From Caldimonas brevitalea (GTDB lineage: Bacteria; Pseudomonadota; Gammaproteobacteria; Burkholderiales; Burkholderiaceae_C), in the NCBI RefSeq assembly GCF_001017435.1, contig NZ_CP011371.1, positions 310,001 through 374,000 on the forward strand: a stretch of 64,000 bases of DNA. The letters are read 5' to 3'. Below the pieces are notes generated by a model. That model did no database searches and was not told the origin of the DNA. It saw only the letters and a list, made by a program, of their open reading frames with translations. Shown in pieces: positions 37,495-47,340 of the stretch (the stretch's first letter is position 1; every line of letters starts with the position of its first letter). A program made the translations under genes and the position numbers.

Positions 37495-37899
37495 ATGAAA
37501 CCCAAGCTCAGCCTCGTCACCCTCGGCGTGCGGGACCTCGCCCGTGCGCGCGCCTTCTATGAAACCGGGCTGGGCTGGCCGGCCCTGTCGCACAGCAACG
37601 AGCAGGTCGCCTTCTTCGAGGTGGGCGAGCGGCTGTGCCTGTCGCTGTTCGGCTGGGACGCCTTGGCCGAGGACGCCGGCGTGCCGGCCACCGGCGAGGG
37701 GTTCCGGGGCTTCAGCCTGGCCCACAACGTCGCCTCGCCGGCAGAAGTCGATGCGGTGCTGGCGCAGGCGGTCGTCGCCGGCGCGCGGCTGGTCAAGGCG
37801 GGACAGCCGGTTTTCTGGGGCGGCTACAGCGGCTACTTCCGTGACCCCGAGGGGGTGCTGTGGGAAGTTGCGCACAACCCCTATATGGATCTCACCTGA
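37495..37899 (+). CDS. VOC-family (glyoxalase-like) protein
   Basis: This 134-residue vicinal-oxygen-chelate protein has LSLVTLGVRDLARARAFYETGLGWP at the start and YSGYFRDPEGVLWEVAHNP at the end. The second glutamate is in place as a metal ligand. The first ligand position, commonly His, is not obvious, so metal binding is uncertain. The stop overlaps the start of the next small gene (TGATG). Confidence 0.87.
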   Translation: MKPKLSLVTLGVRDLARARAFYETGLGWPALSHSNEQVAFFEVGERLCLSLFGWDALAEDAGVPATGEGFRGFSLAHNVASPAEVDAVLAQAVVAGARLVKAGQPVFWGGYSGYFRDPEGVLWEVAHNPYMDLT

Positions 37900-38123
37900 T
37901 GGTCCTCGAGATCCTGTTCATCGGCGGGTTGTTGGGTCTCGGCCTGGTGGCGCTCCTGACCGGGCATCCGGTGGGCGCGCTGGTCTGTGGTGGGCTGGCG
38001 CTGTTGATGATCTGGTGGACTCGCCGTCGCCGCCCGCATCGTCGTCGCCACCGCGACGATGGTGAGGCGGGTGGCGGTGATTGGGAACTGCCGAGCTTGA
38101 GCGGTCTGGACGCTGACGACTGA
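37899..38123 (+). CDS. Small membrane protein of unknown function
   Basis: The 74-residue protein has two closely spaced hydrophobic helices (LEILFIGGLLGLGLVALLTGH and VGALVCGGLALLMIWW). A basic stretch RRRRPHRRRHRDD and an acidic tail follow, so the tail is probably cytoplasmic. The TGATG overlap with the VOC gene supports translation by coupling. I do not recognise a family. Confidence 0.6.
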   Translation: MVLEILFIGGLLGLGLVALLTGHPVGALVCGGLALLMIWWTRRRRPHRRRHRDDGEAGGGDWELPSLSGLDADD

Positions 38124-38140
38124 CGGCCGCCCGCTCGCCC

Positions 38141-38776
38141 TCAGCCCGACGTCGCCGGGAACCGTCGCAGCCGCCGCCACCCGAGCGCGACCAGTGCCGC
38201 TCCGCTGCCCGCCACCGCACCGGTGGCATGAGAGATCACGGCGACCGGGAAGCCCCAGCCGGGGTGCTCCTGGAGCGGAGCCACCCAGAAGTTCTCGCTG
38301 TGCAACTTGAAGGTCAGGCCTGCCGCCAGCGCTGCGCCGAGCAAACGCTGCCGGCGCACCGGCATCGCCAGCATGAACACCGCGGCCACGGCGGCGCCGG
38401 CATGCAGCACGCCCGACAGGCCGCCGTAGCGCATCAAGCCTGGCGCGAGCACCAGGCTGAGATGGGTCAGGGGCCATGCCGACAGCCAGGCCACCGCGGC
38501 CGCAGGCGGCAAGGCCACCGCACGGCCGAGCAGGGCCAGCAGCAGCAGGCCGGCCGCATTCGCCAGCAGGTGCAGGACCGACAGGTGCACGGCCACCGGC
38601 GTGAACCAGCGGGCCGGTTGCCCGGCCGTCTCGCGTGTCCACGCCAGGGTGTCGGGGGGGAGCGCCAGGCCGACCAGTGCCAGCACCGCGAGCAACGACG
38701 CCACCGCCTGCCAGGCTCGGCCCTGAGGCTGCGGCACAGCGGCACGCGGCGGCGGGGTCACGGTCCGGCCTCGCAT
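38141..38776 (-). CDS. rrtA: Rhombosortase (rhomboid-family intramembrane serine protease)
   Basis: Rhombosortases cleave proteins carrying a C-terminal GlyGly-CTERM signal during secretion. The 211-residue protein has six or so membrane segments, the serine motif RYGGLSGVLHAGAAV and a later ISHATGAVAG with the catalytic histidine, as in rhomboid Ser-His dyads. HLSVLHLLANAAGLLLLALLG corresponds to the first rhomboid motif. The ATG at 38776 lies 13 nt after the glnE stop, so the two may be co-transcribed. An S8 protease at 60.2-61.9 kb carries a plausible target tail. Confidence 0.82.
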   Translation of the reverse strand: MRGRTVTPPPRAAVPQPQGRAWQAVASLLAVLALVGLALPPDTLAWTRETAGQPARWFTPVAVHLSVLHLLANAAGLLLLALLGRAVALPPAAAVAWLSAWPLTHLSLVLAPGLMRYGGLSGVLHAGAAVAAVFMLAMPVRRQRLLGAALAAGLTFKLHSENFWVAPLQEHPGWGFPVAVISHATGAVAGSGAALVALGWRRLRRFPATSG

Positions 38777-38789
38777 GCCGGCGAGGTCG

Positions 38790-41540
38790 TCAGCCCCCGA
38801 ACACCGCGCGCCACAGCGTCTGCACCGCGGTGCGTTGCGCCGTCCAGGACTCGGGCGGGAACTGCGTGGCCTGCTCGTCCAGCCGCGCGCCGTGTTGGGC
38901 ACGGCGCAGGTCGCGGTAGGCATCGGCGGCCGCCGTCCCGACGCCGGCGGGCAGCAGCCCCGCCGCTTCGGCACGTTGCAGCAGGGCGATGTTGCCGACG
39001 TTGTCGTGCAGCTCGGGATGCGTGGCGCCATGGGCCAGCACCAGGTACTGCACGCTGAACTCGACGTCGACCATCGCACCCGGGCTGTACTTGACATCGA
39101 AACGATCGCCCTTGACCGGGTGCGCGTCGCGCACCTTCTCGCGCATCGATGTGATCTCGGCTTTCAGGGCCTGATGGTCGCGGGGCGCCGCAATGACGCT
39201 GCGCCGCACGGCCTCGAAACGAGAGGCGATGCGCGCATCGCCGGCACAGAACCGGGCGCGGGTGATCGCCTGGTGTTCCCAGGTCCAGGCCGTGTTGCTG
39301 CCGCGCCCGCTCTGGTAGGCCTCGAAGGCCTTCAGCGACGTGACCAGCAGCCCCGAGTTGCCGTTCGGCCGCAAGGCGGTGTCGATCTCGAACAGCTCGC
39401 CGGCCGAAGTGCGCAGCGTCAGCCAGGTGATCAGCTTGCGGGCGAAGGCGGCATAGGCCTCGGGCGCGCGTTCGTCGTCGTCATCGAACAGGAACACGAC
39501 GTCGAGGTCGCTGCCGTAGCCCAGCTCCTTGCCGCCCAGCTTGCCATAGGCGATGACGGCGAAGCAGGGCCGCTCGGTGTGGCGCTGTTTCAAGTGCGCC
39601 CAGGCCCAGCGCATCGTGCAGTCGACCGTCGCGTCGGCCAGCAGCGACAGGTCGTCGGCCACCTGTTCGACGCTGATGTGCCCTTCGACGTCGCGCACCA
39701 GCGTGCGGAACACCTCCGCGTGATGCGCGCGGCGCAGCGTGTCGAGCAACGCCTCCTCGTCGGCCTGCCCTGAGCGGGCCCAGGCGTCGTGGCGTTGTTC
39801 AAGGTCGCGCACGAAACCGTCGGGCTCGAAGCGGGTGTAGATCAAACGGGGATCGGCGAGTTCGTCGATCACCCCGGGGTGCCGCATCAGGTAGCGCATC
39901 GGCCAGCGTGCCAGCCCGAGCAGGCGCAGCAGCCGGTGGTGCACTTCCTGGCGTTCGAGCAGCAAGGCGACATAACTCTCGCGCCTCAGCAGTGGCTCGA
40001 CCCAATCGACGAAACGCACCGCCGCATCGATCGAGCACACCTTCTGGTCGACGGCCTGGGCCGACCTCAGGATCAGCTTGCCCAAACGCGATTTCGTCTC
40101 GTCGCGCAGCGCCCTGACGCGCGGCTGGTCCAGCCAGGGGCGCACCCGCTCGGCCAGCGCGGCCGGCAACTTCTCGAGCAAGGCCTCGCTGTCGAGCGCC
40201 GGCGTGGGCTGCCCGCAGGCGCGGCAGCCGCCCGGCTTGGGCGCTTGCCCGTCATGCAACAAGGCGTCGAACTCGAGCGCGACGAATTCGCGCGTTTCGC
40301 CCAGGCGTTCGAACAGTTCGCACGTGTCTTCGGTGCACCGCAGCCCCAGGCTGCGGGCGATCCAGCCCAGGTCCCCGTCGACAGTCGGCAGCAAATGGGT
40401 CTGCTGGTCGTCGAGGTACTGGATGCGGTGTTCGAGGCGGCGCAAGAAGGTGTAGGCCTCGGCCAGCTTGGCGGCCGTCTCGGGCTTCATCACGCCGACT
40501 GCGCTCAGCCGCTCAAGTGCCTTCAAGGTGGAGCGGGTGCGGATTTCGGGGTACTGGCCCCCGCGCACGACCTGCAGCAACTGCACGATGAACTCGATCT
40601 CGCGGATGCCGCCGCGCGACAGCTTGACGTCGTTGGCCCGCTCGGGCCGGCCCGCGGCGCGCCGCTGCGCTTCGTCGCGCACCCTGCGGTGCAGCACGCG
40701 CAGCCCTTCGAACACGCCGTAGTCCAGGTAGCGTCGGAACACGAAGGGAATGACGACGTCGCGCAGCTGCAGCGCGCGGCCCGACGTGACGGAGGCGCGC
40801 GGCGCCACGATCCGGCTTTTCAGCCAGGCAAACCGCTCCCATTCACGCCCCTGCACCAGGAAGTACTCTTCCAGCATCGCCAGGCTCACCACCGGCGGGC
40901 CGGAGTTGCCGTTGGGGCGCAAGGCCAGGTCGACCCGGAACACGAAGCCGTCCTCGGTGGTTTCGCCGATCAGGCCGTAGAGCGAGCGCGCGACCTGCGA
41001 GAAGTACTCGTGCGCACTGATGCGCCCGGTGCCGTCGGCGCGCCCCGCGGTCGAGCCGTCGTCTTCATAGACATAGATGAGGTCGATGTCGGATGACACG
41101 TTCAGCTCGCGCCCGCCGAGCTTGCCCATGCCCACCACCCAGAAGTCGATACGCTCACCCGCCTCGTTGAGAGGCGCGCCGTGGCGCTCGTCCTGTTCGG
41201 CGAAGGCGGCGACCAGGGCCCGGTCCAGCGTCACTTCGGCCAGCTCGGTCATCGCGCGTGCCACGTCGGTCATCGGCGCATCGGCCTCGATGTCGAGCGT
41301 GGCCAGCCGCTCCAGCGTCAGCTGCCGCGCGATCCGTAAGGCAGCGGGCAGCGGCCTGCCTTGGGCCGACAAGGTATCGATCAGCGCGCCGATACGTTCG
41401 CGGTCCGGCATGCCGGGCGGCAGCAGGCCCAGTTGCTCGGCGTAGCGACGTCGAACGCGTTGTACGAAGCGTGAATGCTCGGCCGGCGCTTGAGGCGCTT
41501 GGCCGGCATCGACGGGGGCGACATCTTCAGGGAAACCCAT
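38790..41540 (-). CDS. glnE: Glutamine synthetase adenylyltransferase/deadenylase
   Basis: GlnE adenylylates glutamine synthetase under nitrogen excess and removes the group when nitrogen is short, under PII control. The 916-residue protein has both nucleotidyltransferase domains. The N-terminal one, with VVGMGKLGGRELNVSSDIDLIYVYEDD, is the deadenylylase. The C-terminal one, with AYGKLGGKELGYGSDLDVVFLFDDDD, is the adenylylase. The GlnD-type middle region (RLEHRIQYLDDQQTHLLP) is also seen. Length is close to the E. coli protein (946). It is divergent from yhdP. Confidence 0.96.
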   Translation of the reverse strand: MGFPEDVAPVDAGQAPQAPAEHSRFVQRVRRRYAEQLGLLPPGMPDRERIGALIDTLSAQGRPLPAALRIARQLTLERLATLDIEADAPMTDVARAMTELAEVTLDRALVAAFAEQDERHGAPLNEAGERIDFWVVGMGKLGGRELNVSSDIDLIYVYEDDGSTAGRADGTGRISAHEYFSQVARSLYGLIGETTEDGFVFRVDLALRPNGNSGPPVVSLAMLEEYFLVQGREWERFAWLKSRIVAPRASVTSGRALQLRDVVIPFVFRRYLDYGVFEGLRVLHRRVRDEAQRRAAGRPERANDVKLSRGGIREIEFIVQLLQVVRGGQYPEIRTRSTLKALERLSAVGVMKPETAAKLAEAYTFLRRLEHRIQYLDDQQTHLLPTVDGDLGWIARSLGLRCTEDTCELFERLGETREFVALEFDALLHDGQAPKPGGCRACGQPTPALDSEALLEKLPAALAERVRPWLDQPRVRALRDETKSRLGKLILRSAQAVDQKVCSIDAAVRFVDWVEPLLRRESYVALLLERQEVHHRLLRLLGLARWPMRYLMRHPGVIDELADPRLIYTRFEPDGFVRDLEQRHDAWARSGQADEEALLDTLRRAHHAEVFRTLVRDVEGHISVEQVADDLSLLADATVDCTMRWAWAHLKQRHTERPCFAVIAYGKLGGKELGYGSDLDVVFLFDDDDERAPEAYAAFARKLITWLTLRTSAGELFEIDTALRPNGNSGLLVTSLKAFEAYQSGRGSNTAWTWEHQAITRARFCAGDARIASRFEAVRRSVIAAPRDHQALKAEITSMREKVRDAHPVKGDRFDVKYSPGAMVDVEFSVQYLVLAHGATHPELHDNVGNIALLQRAEAAGLLPAGVGTAAADAYRDLRRAQHGARLDEQATQFPPESWTAQRTAVQTLWRAVFGG

Positions 41541-41625
41541 AGCTTTGCTCCGGGTCTATGCTAGATTGGCCGCGCCTTTTTGTAGGGGCTGGCTCGAGTA
41601 CCACCCCTGTCCTCGCGAAGTCTTC

Positions 41626-44600
41626 ATGCCGTTTCTTCCCTCCCCGGCCTTGCTGGCGCCTACGTGGCGCCATCTGCGCACCCTCGTACGCGTGACCGCA
41701 AGCCTGGTGTTGTTGGCGTGGAGCCTGCTTCTTGTCGGCTGGCTCGTTTTGCACTGGGCGATTCTGCCGCGAATCGCGGAGTGGCGCCCGACGATAGAAC
41801 GCATCGCCACTCGATCGCTGGGGGTCGCGGTTCAAATCGGTGACATCCGTGTCGAATCTCACGGCTGGGTGCCCACCGTGAGACTGCGCGACGTGGTGGT
41901 GCGGGGGCCGGATGGGCGCGAGGCCTTGCGCCTGGCACGCGTCGACGCGTCGTTGTCGCCGACCTCGCTGCTGCCGTGGCGGCCCCAGTTTGAGCAGCTG
42001 CTGCTCGAGGCGCCGAGCCTGGAGGTGCGGCGTGATGCCGCGGGGCGTGTGTTCGTGGCCGGGCTCGAGATGCGCGGCGGCGGTGCGGAAGACGGCAACA
42101 CCGCCGCGGCCGACTGGTTCTTCAGTCAGCAGGAGTTTGCGATCCGTCACGGCCGGGTGCGCTGGGTCGATGAACAACGCCAGGCCCCGCCGCTGCAACT
42201 CGACGACGTGGACCTGGTGATCCGCAACGGTTCACGCCTGGGCTCGCGCCGGCACCATTGGCGCCTCGACGCGACGCCGCCGCCGGACTGGGGCCGCCGC
42301 TTCACGTTGCGCGGGCGCTTCACGCACGGCCTGCTGGCGCGCGCCGGCGACGTCGGGCGATGGAGCGGCAGTGCCTACGCCGAGTTGCCGCAGGCCGACG
42401 TGCAGCGGCTGCGTCGCCATGCCGACCTGCCGATCGACCTGCAGCAGGGGGCCGGGGCGGTGCGCGTGTGGGCCGATCTGCAGCGCGGCGAGTTGACGGC
42501 ACTCACCGCTGACCTGGCGCTGCGGTCGGTCGACGTGCGCCTGGGCCCCGATCTGCAGCCCCTGGTGCTGGAACAGCTCACCGGGCGCGTGTCGGGCCAG
42601 CGACAGGATCATGGCTGGGCCTTCGCGGCGCAGCGGCTGGCCTTTCGCACCGGGGACCAACAAGTGTGGCCGGCGTCGAACGGCACCATGCGCTGGCAGC
42701 GCCCTTCGCGCGGTCGCGCCGGCGACGGCGAACTGCGGGCCGACCGGCTCGACCTGGCCATCCTGGCGCAACTGGCCGGCAGCCTGCCCGTCGGTGCGCC
42801 GCTGCGGGCCCGGCTCGCCGAGTTGCGCCCGCAAGGGCAGGTGACGGGCTTGCATCTGCGCTGGCAAGGCGACGCCCAGTCGCCGTCGGCGTACCAGGCG
42901 CAAGGCCGCGTCGCCCGGCTGCACCTGGCCGCCGAACCGCTCGGGCCCACAGCCGCGACCGGCGGTCACCCGGGCCGTCCGGGCGTGGCAGGGGCCGAGG
43001 TCGAGTTCAAGCTGAGCGACCGGGGCGGCCAGGCCCAACTGAGCTTGAACCAGGGGCAGCTCAGCTTTCCCGGTGTGTTCGAAGACCCTGTGATCGGCTT
43101 CGACCAGCTGTCGGCTTCGCTCGAATGGCGCATCGAGCGGCGGCAGGCGGCGGCAGGCGCTGCTGCTGCTGCTGCGGCACCACCACCGCCGCAACTCGAG
43201 CTGCGCCTGCGCGAGGCACAGTTTGCCAATGCCGACGCCGCGGGCCGACTGAAGGCGACCTGGCGCACCGGTGAGGGTGGGGGCGGCCAGCGTGCGCGCC
43301 GGCTGCCGGGGGTGCTCGACCTGCAAGGCAACCTGACCCGCGCCGATGCGACGCGCGTCTGGCGCTACCTGCCGCTAGGCCTCGGCGCTCCCGTGCGGGA
43401 CTACGTGCGGCATGCGGTGGTGGCCGGCGGCGCGAGCGGCGTCGACTTCCTCGTCAAGGGCGACCTGGGCCGCTTTCCGTTCCACGATGCGCGGGAGGGC
43501 CAGTTCCGCATCGCGGCGCAGATCGACGACGCCACCTTTGCCTATGTCCCGCCCGAGGCGGGGCAGCCGGCGGCCTGGCCCGCCTTCACGCAGCTCAGCG
43601 GCCGTTTGATCTTCGATCGCACCGCAATGGAAATCCGCGAGGCGCGTGCGCGGGTGTTCGGCGTCGAGTTGACCCAAGTGCGCGGCGGTATTGCCAACCT
43701 GTATGCCGGCTCGGTGCTCGCACTCGACGGACAGGCGCGCGGCCCACTGCCCGATGCGCTGCGATTCATCAACGAAACGCCCATCGGCGACTGGACCGGC
43801 AAGGCGTTGGCAAGGGCCAGCGGCAGCGGCGAGCTGCAGCTGAAGCTGGGCCTGCAGATGCCGCTGCACGATCTCGACAAGACCGCGGTCAAGGGGACCG
43901 TGACGCTGCCGGGCAACGAGTTGCAGATCCACCCCGACACGCCGCCGCTGACCCAGGCGCGTGCGACGCTTCAGTTCACCGAGCAGGGCTTCACCATCCC
44001 GGCCGCCACCGCACGCTTGTTCGGCGGTGACGCCAGTTTCCACGGCGGCACCCAAAAGGACGGCACCTTGCGCTTTGCCGGTCAGGGCACGGCCACTGCC
44101 GAAGGCTTGCGCCGGGCGCAAGAGCCCAGCTGGTTGCCCTATCTGGGCGAGCACCTGAGCGGCCAGGCGGCCTATCAGCTCGGGCTCTCGGTGGTGCGCG
44201 GGCATCCCCAGCTCGAGATCACCAGCTCGCTGTCCGGCATGGGCATCGCGCTGCCAGCGCCGCTGCAGAAGCCGGCAGCGGCCAGCTGGCCGCTGCGCGT
44301 GCAGACCACCGCGCTCGCCCCCGCAGCACCTGCCGCCGCCGAAGGCCCGATGCGCGACCGGCTCACGGTCGACGTCGGCGACGTGCTGCATCTGCGCTAC
44401 GACCGCGAAACCGCCGCCGACGGCGCTTCGACACGTGTCGTCGCCGGCGGCATTGGCGTCAACCACGCCGCACCTGAGCCCGACAGCGGTGTGGTCGCGC
44501 TGATCCAGCACCCGAACCTCGACCTCGACGCCTGGCGCGCTGCCGCTGCCGGGCTCACCGGTGCGGGCGCCGCGCCGGCGGGCGGCGGTGGGGCGGCCGG

Positions 44601-45828
44601 GTCGGGCGACGCGGCGGCGGGGTACGCGCCGACCTTGGTGTCCTTGCGCGCGCAAGAGCTCAACGTCGACCAGCGCCGCCTGACCCATGTGGTGGCCGGC
44701 CTGTCGCAGCAGGCCGATGGTGGCTGGCGGGCCAATGTGCATGCCGACCAGCTCGACGGTTATCTCGAATACCGGCTGCCGCGGGGGTCGCGTGGCGAGG
44801 CGGGCGGGCGGGTGGTGGCGCGGCTGTCGCGCCTGTCGCTGCCCGAGAGCGCGGCGCGCGACGTCGAGGACCTGCTGGAACAGCAGCCCGGCGACCTGCC
44901 CGCGCTCGACATCGTCGTCAACGATTTCGACTTGCACGGCATCCGTCTCGGCCGCGTGGAAGTGGAAGCCAGCAACCGGCTCACCGGCGAGATACGCGAA
45001 TGGCGGCTGGAGCGCCTGGCGCTGGTGAACCCCGACGGCCGGCTCGACGCGACCGGCCATTGGCAGGGCGTGGCGGGCAGCACGGCACGCCGGCGAGCCG
45101 TGATCGACTTCCAGCTCGACATGGCCGACAGCGGCCGGCTCCTCGAACGCTTCGGGCTCGGGCAGGTGGTGCGCGGCGGCAAAGGTCGGCTCGACGGCGA
45201 GATCAGCTGGCTGGGTTCGCCGCTGGCACTCGACTATCCCAGCCTGAACGGACAGTTCAACGTCGAAGTCAACAAGGGCCAGTTCCTCAAGGCCGAACCG
45301 GGCATCGCCAAGCTGGCCGGCATCTTGAGCCTGCAGTCGCTGCCACGGCGATTGACACTCGACTTTCGCGATGTCTTCCAGGAAGGGTTCGCCTTCGATG
45401 CCTTCACCGGTGACGTCAAGATCGAGCAGGGCGTCGCCTCGAGCAACAACCTGCGGCTGCGCGGGGTCACCGCGGCCGTGTTGATGGAAGGGCGCGCGGA
45501 TATCGCACGTGAAACGCAAGACCTGCGCGTGGTGGTGGTGCCCGAAATCAACGCAGGCACCGCGTCGCTGGCCTATGCCGCGATCAACCCGGCGGTCGGG
45601 CTCGGCACCTTTCTGGCTCAGTGGTTCCTCCGCAAACCGCTGATGCAGGCGGGCACGCGGGAATTCCGGGTCACCGGTCCGTGGGCCGAGCCCAAGGTCG
45701 AGCCGGTGCAACGGCGGCCGCTGCAGCCCTTGCCCGCGGGGGCGGCCGGCGCCGTCTCGTGGCAGCAGCCCGCCGCGGTCGTCGAAGCGGCGCGTGCCGA
45801 TGCGCCTGCCCTGGCGGCTGGGCCTTGA
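41626..45828 (+). CDS. yhdP: YhdP family AsmA-like protein
   Basis: YhdP is a giant bridge-like protein that moves phospholipids between inner and outer membranes in proteobacteria. The ~1400-residue protein has one N-terminal transmembrane helix (VTASLVLLAWSLLLVGWLVLHWAIL), a repeating beta-groove body and a conserved AsmA C-terminal part (INAGTASLAYAAINPAVGLGTFLAQWFLRKPL). A GCT-repeat-coded alanine run (43159-43178) and a Gly-rich linker near 44570-44620 interrupt the body. The ATG at 41626 is preferred over one at 41545, whose extra peptide is unlike the family. A nitrilase gene follows. Confidence 0.92.
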   Translation: MPFLPSPALLAPTWRHLRTLVRVTASLVLLAWSLLLVGWLVLHWAILPRIAEWRPTIERIATRSLGVAVQIGDIRVESHGWVPTVRLRDVVVRGPDGREALRLARVDASLSPTSLLPWRPQFEQLLLEAPSLEVRRDAAGRVFVAGLEMRGGGAEDGNTAAADWFFSQQEFAIRHGRVRWVDEQRQAPPLQLDDVDLVIRNGSRLGSRRHHWRLDATPPPDWGRRFTLRGRFTHGLLARAGDVGRWSGSAYAELPQADVQRLRRHADLPIDLQQGAGAVRVWADLQRGELTALTADLALRSVDVRLGPDLQPLVLEQLTGRVSGQRQDHGWAFAAQRLAFRTGDQQVWPASNGTMRWQRPSRGRAGDGELRADRLDLAILAQLAGSLPVGAPLRARLAELRPQGQVTGLHLRWQGDAQSPSAYQAQGRVARLHLAAEPLGPTAATGGHPGRPGVAGAEVEFKLSDRGGQAQLSLNQGQLSFPGVFEDPVIGFDQLSASLEWRIERRQAAAGAAAAAAAPPPPQLELRLREAQFANADAAGRLKATWRTGEGGGGQRARRLPGVLDLQGNLTRADATRVWRYLPLGLGAPVRDYVRHAVVAGGASGVDFLVKGDLGRFPFHDAREGQFRIAAQIDDATFAYVPPEAGQPAAWPAFTQLSGRLIFDRTAMEIREARARVFGVELTQVRGGIANLYAGSVLALDGQARGPLPDALRFINETPIGDWTGKALARASGSGELQLKLGLQMPLHDLDKTAVKGTVTLPGNELQIHPDTPPLTQARATLQFTEQGFTIPAATARLFGGDASFHGGTQKDGTLRFAGQGTATAEGLRRAQEPSWLPYLGEHLSGQAAYQLGLSVVRGHPQLEITSSLSGMGIALPAPLQKPAAASWPLRVQTTALAPAAPAAAEGPMRDRLTVDVGDVLHLRYDRETAADGASTRVVAGGIGVNHAAPEPDSGVVALIQHPNLDLDAWRAAAAGLTGAGAAPAGGGGAAGSGDAAAGYAPTLVSLRAQELNVDQRRLTHVVAGLSQQADGGWRANVHADQLDGYLEYRLPRGSRGEAGGRVVARLSRLSLPESAARDVEDLLEQQPGDLPALDIVVNDFDLHGIRLGRVEVEASNRLTGEIREWRLERLALVNPDGRLDATGHWQGVAGSTARRRAVIDFQLDMADSGRLLERFGLGQVVRGGKGRLDGEISWLGSPLALDYPSLNGQFNVEVNKGQFLKAEPGIAKLAGILSLQSLPRRLTLDFRDVFQEGFAFDAFTGDVKIEQGVASSNNLRLRGVTAAVLMEGRADIARETQDLRVVVVPEINAGTASLAYAAINPAVGLGTFLAQWFLRKPLMQAGTREFRVTGPWAEPKVEPVQRRPLQPLPAGAAGAVSWQQPAAVVEAARADAPALAAGP

Positions 45829-45924
45829 CAGAGCGGGCCGCTTGGCTCGGCAGTCGAGCGCGCCGCCGGCGACGCGGCCTTGCTGCTACGCTGCCGTTCA
45901 GCCCACCCCTTCCAGGACAACGCC

Positions 45925-46752
45925 ATGAAGATCGCTGCCTTGCAAATGGTCTCCTCGTGTTCGCTACCGGACAACCTGGCGCGTGCGCGCGCCTTGATCG
46001 CGGCTGCGGCCGAGGCCGGCGCACGCCTGGTGGCCTTGCCCGAGAACTTCGCCTTCATGGGCCGCGACGACCGCGACAAGCTCGGCCTCGCCGAGCCGTT
46101 CGGTGACGGTCCGGCGCAGGCCATGCTGAGCGAGGCGGCCCGGCAGCATGGGTTGTGGGTGGTGGGTGGCTCCATCGCGGTCGCGACCGATGACCCCGAG
46201 CGGGTCGGCAACACGACGCTGGTCTATGACCCGCAAGGCGAGTGTGTGGCCCGCTACGACAAGATCCACCTGTTTTGTTTCGACGACGTCACCGCACAAG
46301 GTGCGCGCCGCTACGACGAGGCGCTGGTGTTGCGCGCCGGCGAGACGCCGACGGCCTTCGAGATGAGCGTGGACGGGCAGGCGTGGCGGGTGGGCTTGAG
46401 CATCTGCTACGACCTGCGCTTTCCGGAGCTGTACCGTCGGTTGATGACACCGCCTTGCGACCTGATCCTGGTGCCGTCTGCCTTCACCTACACCACCGGC
46501 CGTGTGCACTGGGAGTTGTTGCTGCGCGCTCGTGCGGTCGAAAACCAGTGCTACGTGATGGCGCCCGCGCAGGGCGGCGTGCATGAAAACGGCCGGCGCA
46601 CCTGGGGCCACAGTCTGATCGCCGACGCATGGGGCGAGGTGATCGCCTCGCACGACGAGGGCGAGGCGGTGGTGGTGGCCGACCTCGACCGCGACCACCT
46701 GGCACAGGTGCGCCAGCGCTTGCCGGCCTTGTCACACCGCCGGCTGGTCTGA
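45925..46752 (+). CDS. Nitrilase/omega-amidase family carbon-nitrogen hydrolase
   Basis: The 275-residue enzyme of the nitrilase superfamily has the catalytic triad Glu (ALPENFAFMG), Lys (RYDKIHLFCFD) and Cys (GLSICYDLRFPELYR). The closest known subgroup is the Nit1/Nit2-type amidase, which acts on deaminated glutathione or alpha-ketoglutaramate in metabolite repair. SD-like CAGGA precedes the ATG. It follows yhdP by 96 nt, an arrangement common in betaproteobacteria, where tldD often comes next; here a stress gene on the other strand does. Confidence 0.9.
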   Translation: MKIAALQMVSSCSLPDNLARARALIAAAAEAGARLVALPENFAFMGRDDRDKLGLAEPFGDGPAQAMLSEAARQHGLWVVGGSIAVATDDPERVGNTTLVYDPQGECVARYDKIHLFCFDDVTAQGARRYDEALVLRAGETPTAFEMSVDGQAWRVGLSICYDLRFPELYRRLMTPPCDLILVPSAFTYTTGRVHWELLLRARAVENQCYVMAPAQGGVHENGRRTWGHSLIADAWGEVIASHDEGEAVVVADLDRDHLAQVRQRLPALSHRRLV

Positions 46753-46755
46753 AAC

Positions 46756-47151
46756 TCAGCGGCGCCGGGAGGCGAGGAAGCCGATCAAGGCACCCGCGAT
46801 CAGGGCCACGGTGGCCACTTTCCACGGCTCTTCGTGCACATAGTCGTTGGTCGCGCTGGCGGTGTGCCGCACCCGCTGGCCGATGCCATGGCTGGCGTCG
46901 GCGACGGCCTCGCTGACCCGGTACAACGAGCTTTGCAGCCGTTCCTTCAACGCTTTGACATCGGGGGCGTCGCCCATTCTCGGATTCGACACCAGCTCCT
47001 CTACGTCGGCCTGCAGGCCGGCCCACTCGCGCTGCAGTGCGGAGGCACGCCGCTTCGTCGGCCACGCACTCGCACCCGGGTCCGCCATGCCACGCACACC
47101 GTCATGGTTGAGTTCGTCCGAAGATGGGTCTCCATAGGTATAGCTGGGCAT
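46756..47151 (-). CDS. DUF883 / ElaB-YqjD family membrane protein
   Basis: The 131-residue protein has a helical middle (LQREWAGLQADVEELVSNP, LKERLQSSLYRVSEAVADA) and a C-terminal anchor WKVATVALIAGALIGFLASRRR. YqjD and ElaB are stationary-phase membrane proteins that associate with ribosomes. The ATG at 47151 has AGGAG seven bases upstream. It starts the stress and two-component island. TGTTAGGC lies about 90 bp upstream of the start, resembling the TCTGTAGGC motif ahead of two other genes nearby. Confidence 0.82.
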   Translation of the reverse strand: MPSYTYGDPSSDELNHDGVRGMADPGASAWPTKRRASALQREWAGLQADVEELVSNPRMGDAPDVKALKERLQSSLYRVSEAVADASHGIGQRVRHTASATNDYVHEEPWKVATVALIAGALIGFLASRRR

Positions 47152-47340
47152 GTCGGTCTCCTGTGCTGCTGCGATCGTCACGGCGAGGGTTCAGGCAGCG
47201 CGCGGCCGCGCCGCCGGCCCTCGCGGCTGTACAACAAAAGATGTTAGGCAGGTGGTGACAACCGGATGGTCGGACGAGCGCTGCTCGCCGTGTCAGTCGT
47301 GTCCGACACGCTGCACCATCGCGACGGTGCCGGGCGACCA

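Noticed and set aside
43375..45711. 778-codon open frame antisense to yhdP
   Set aside because: Shadow of the yhdP reading frame; composition is low-complexity and no family is seen.
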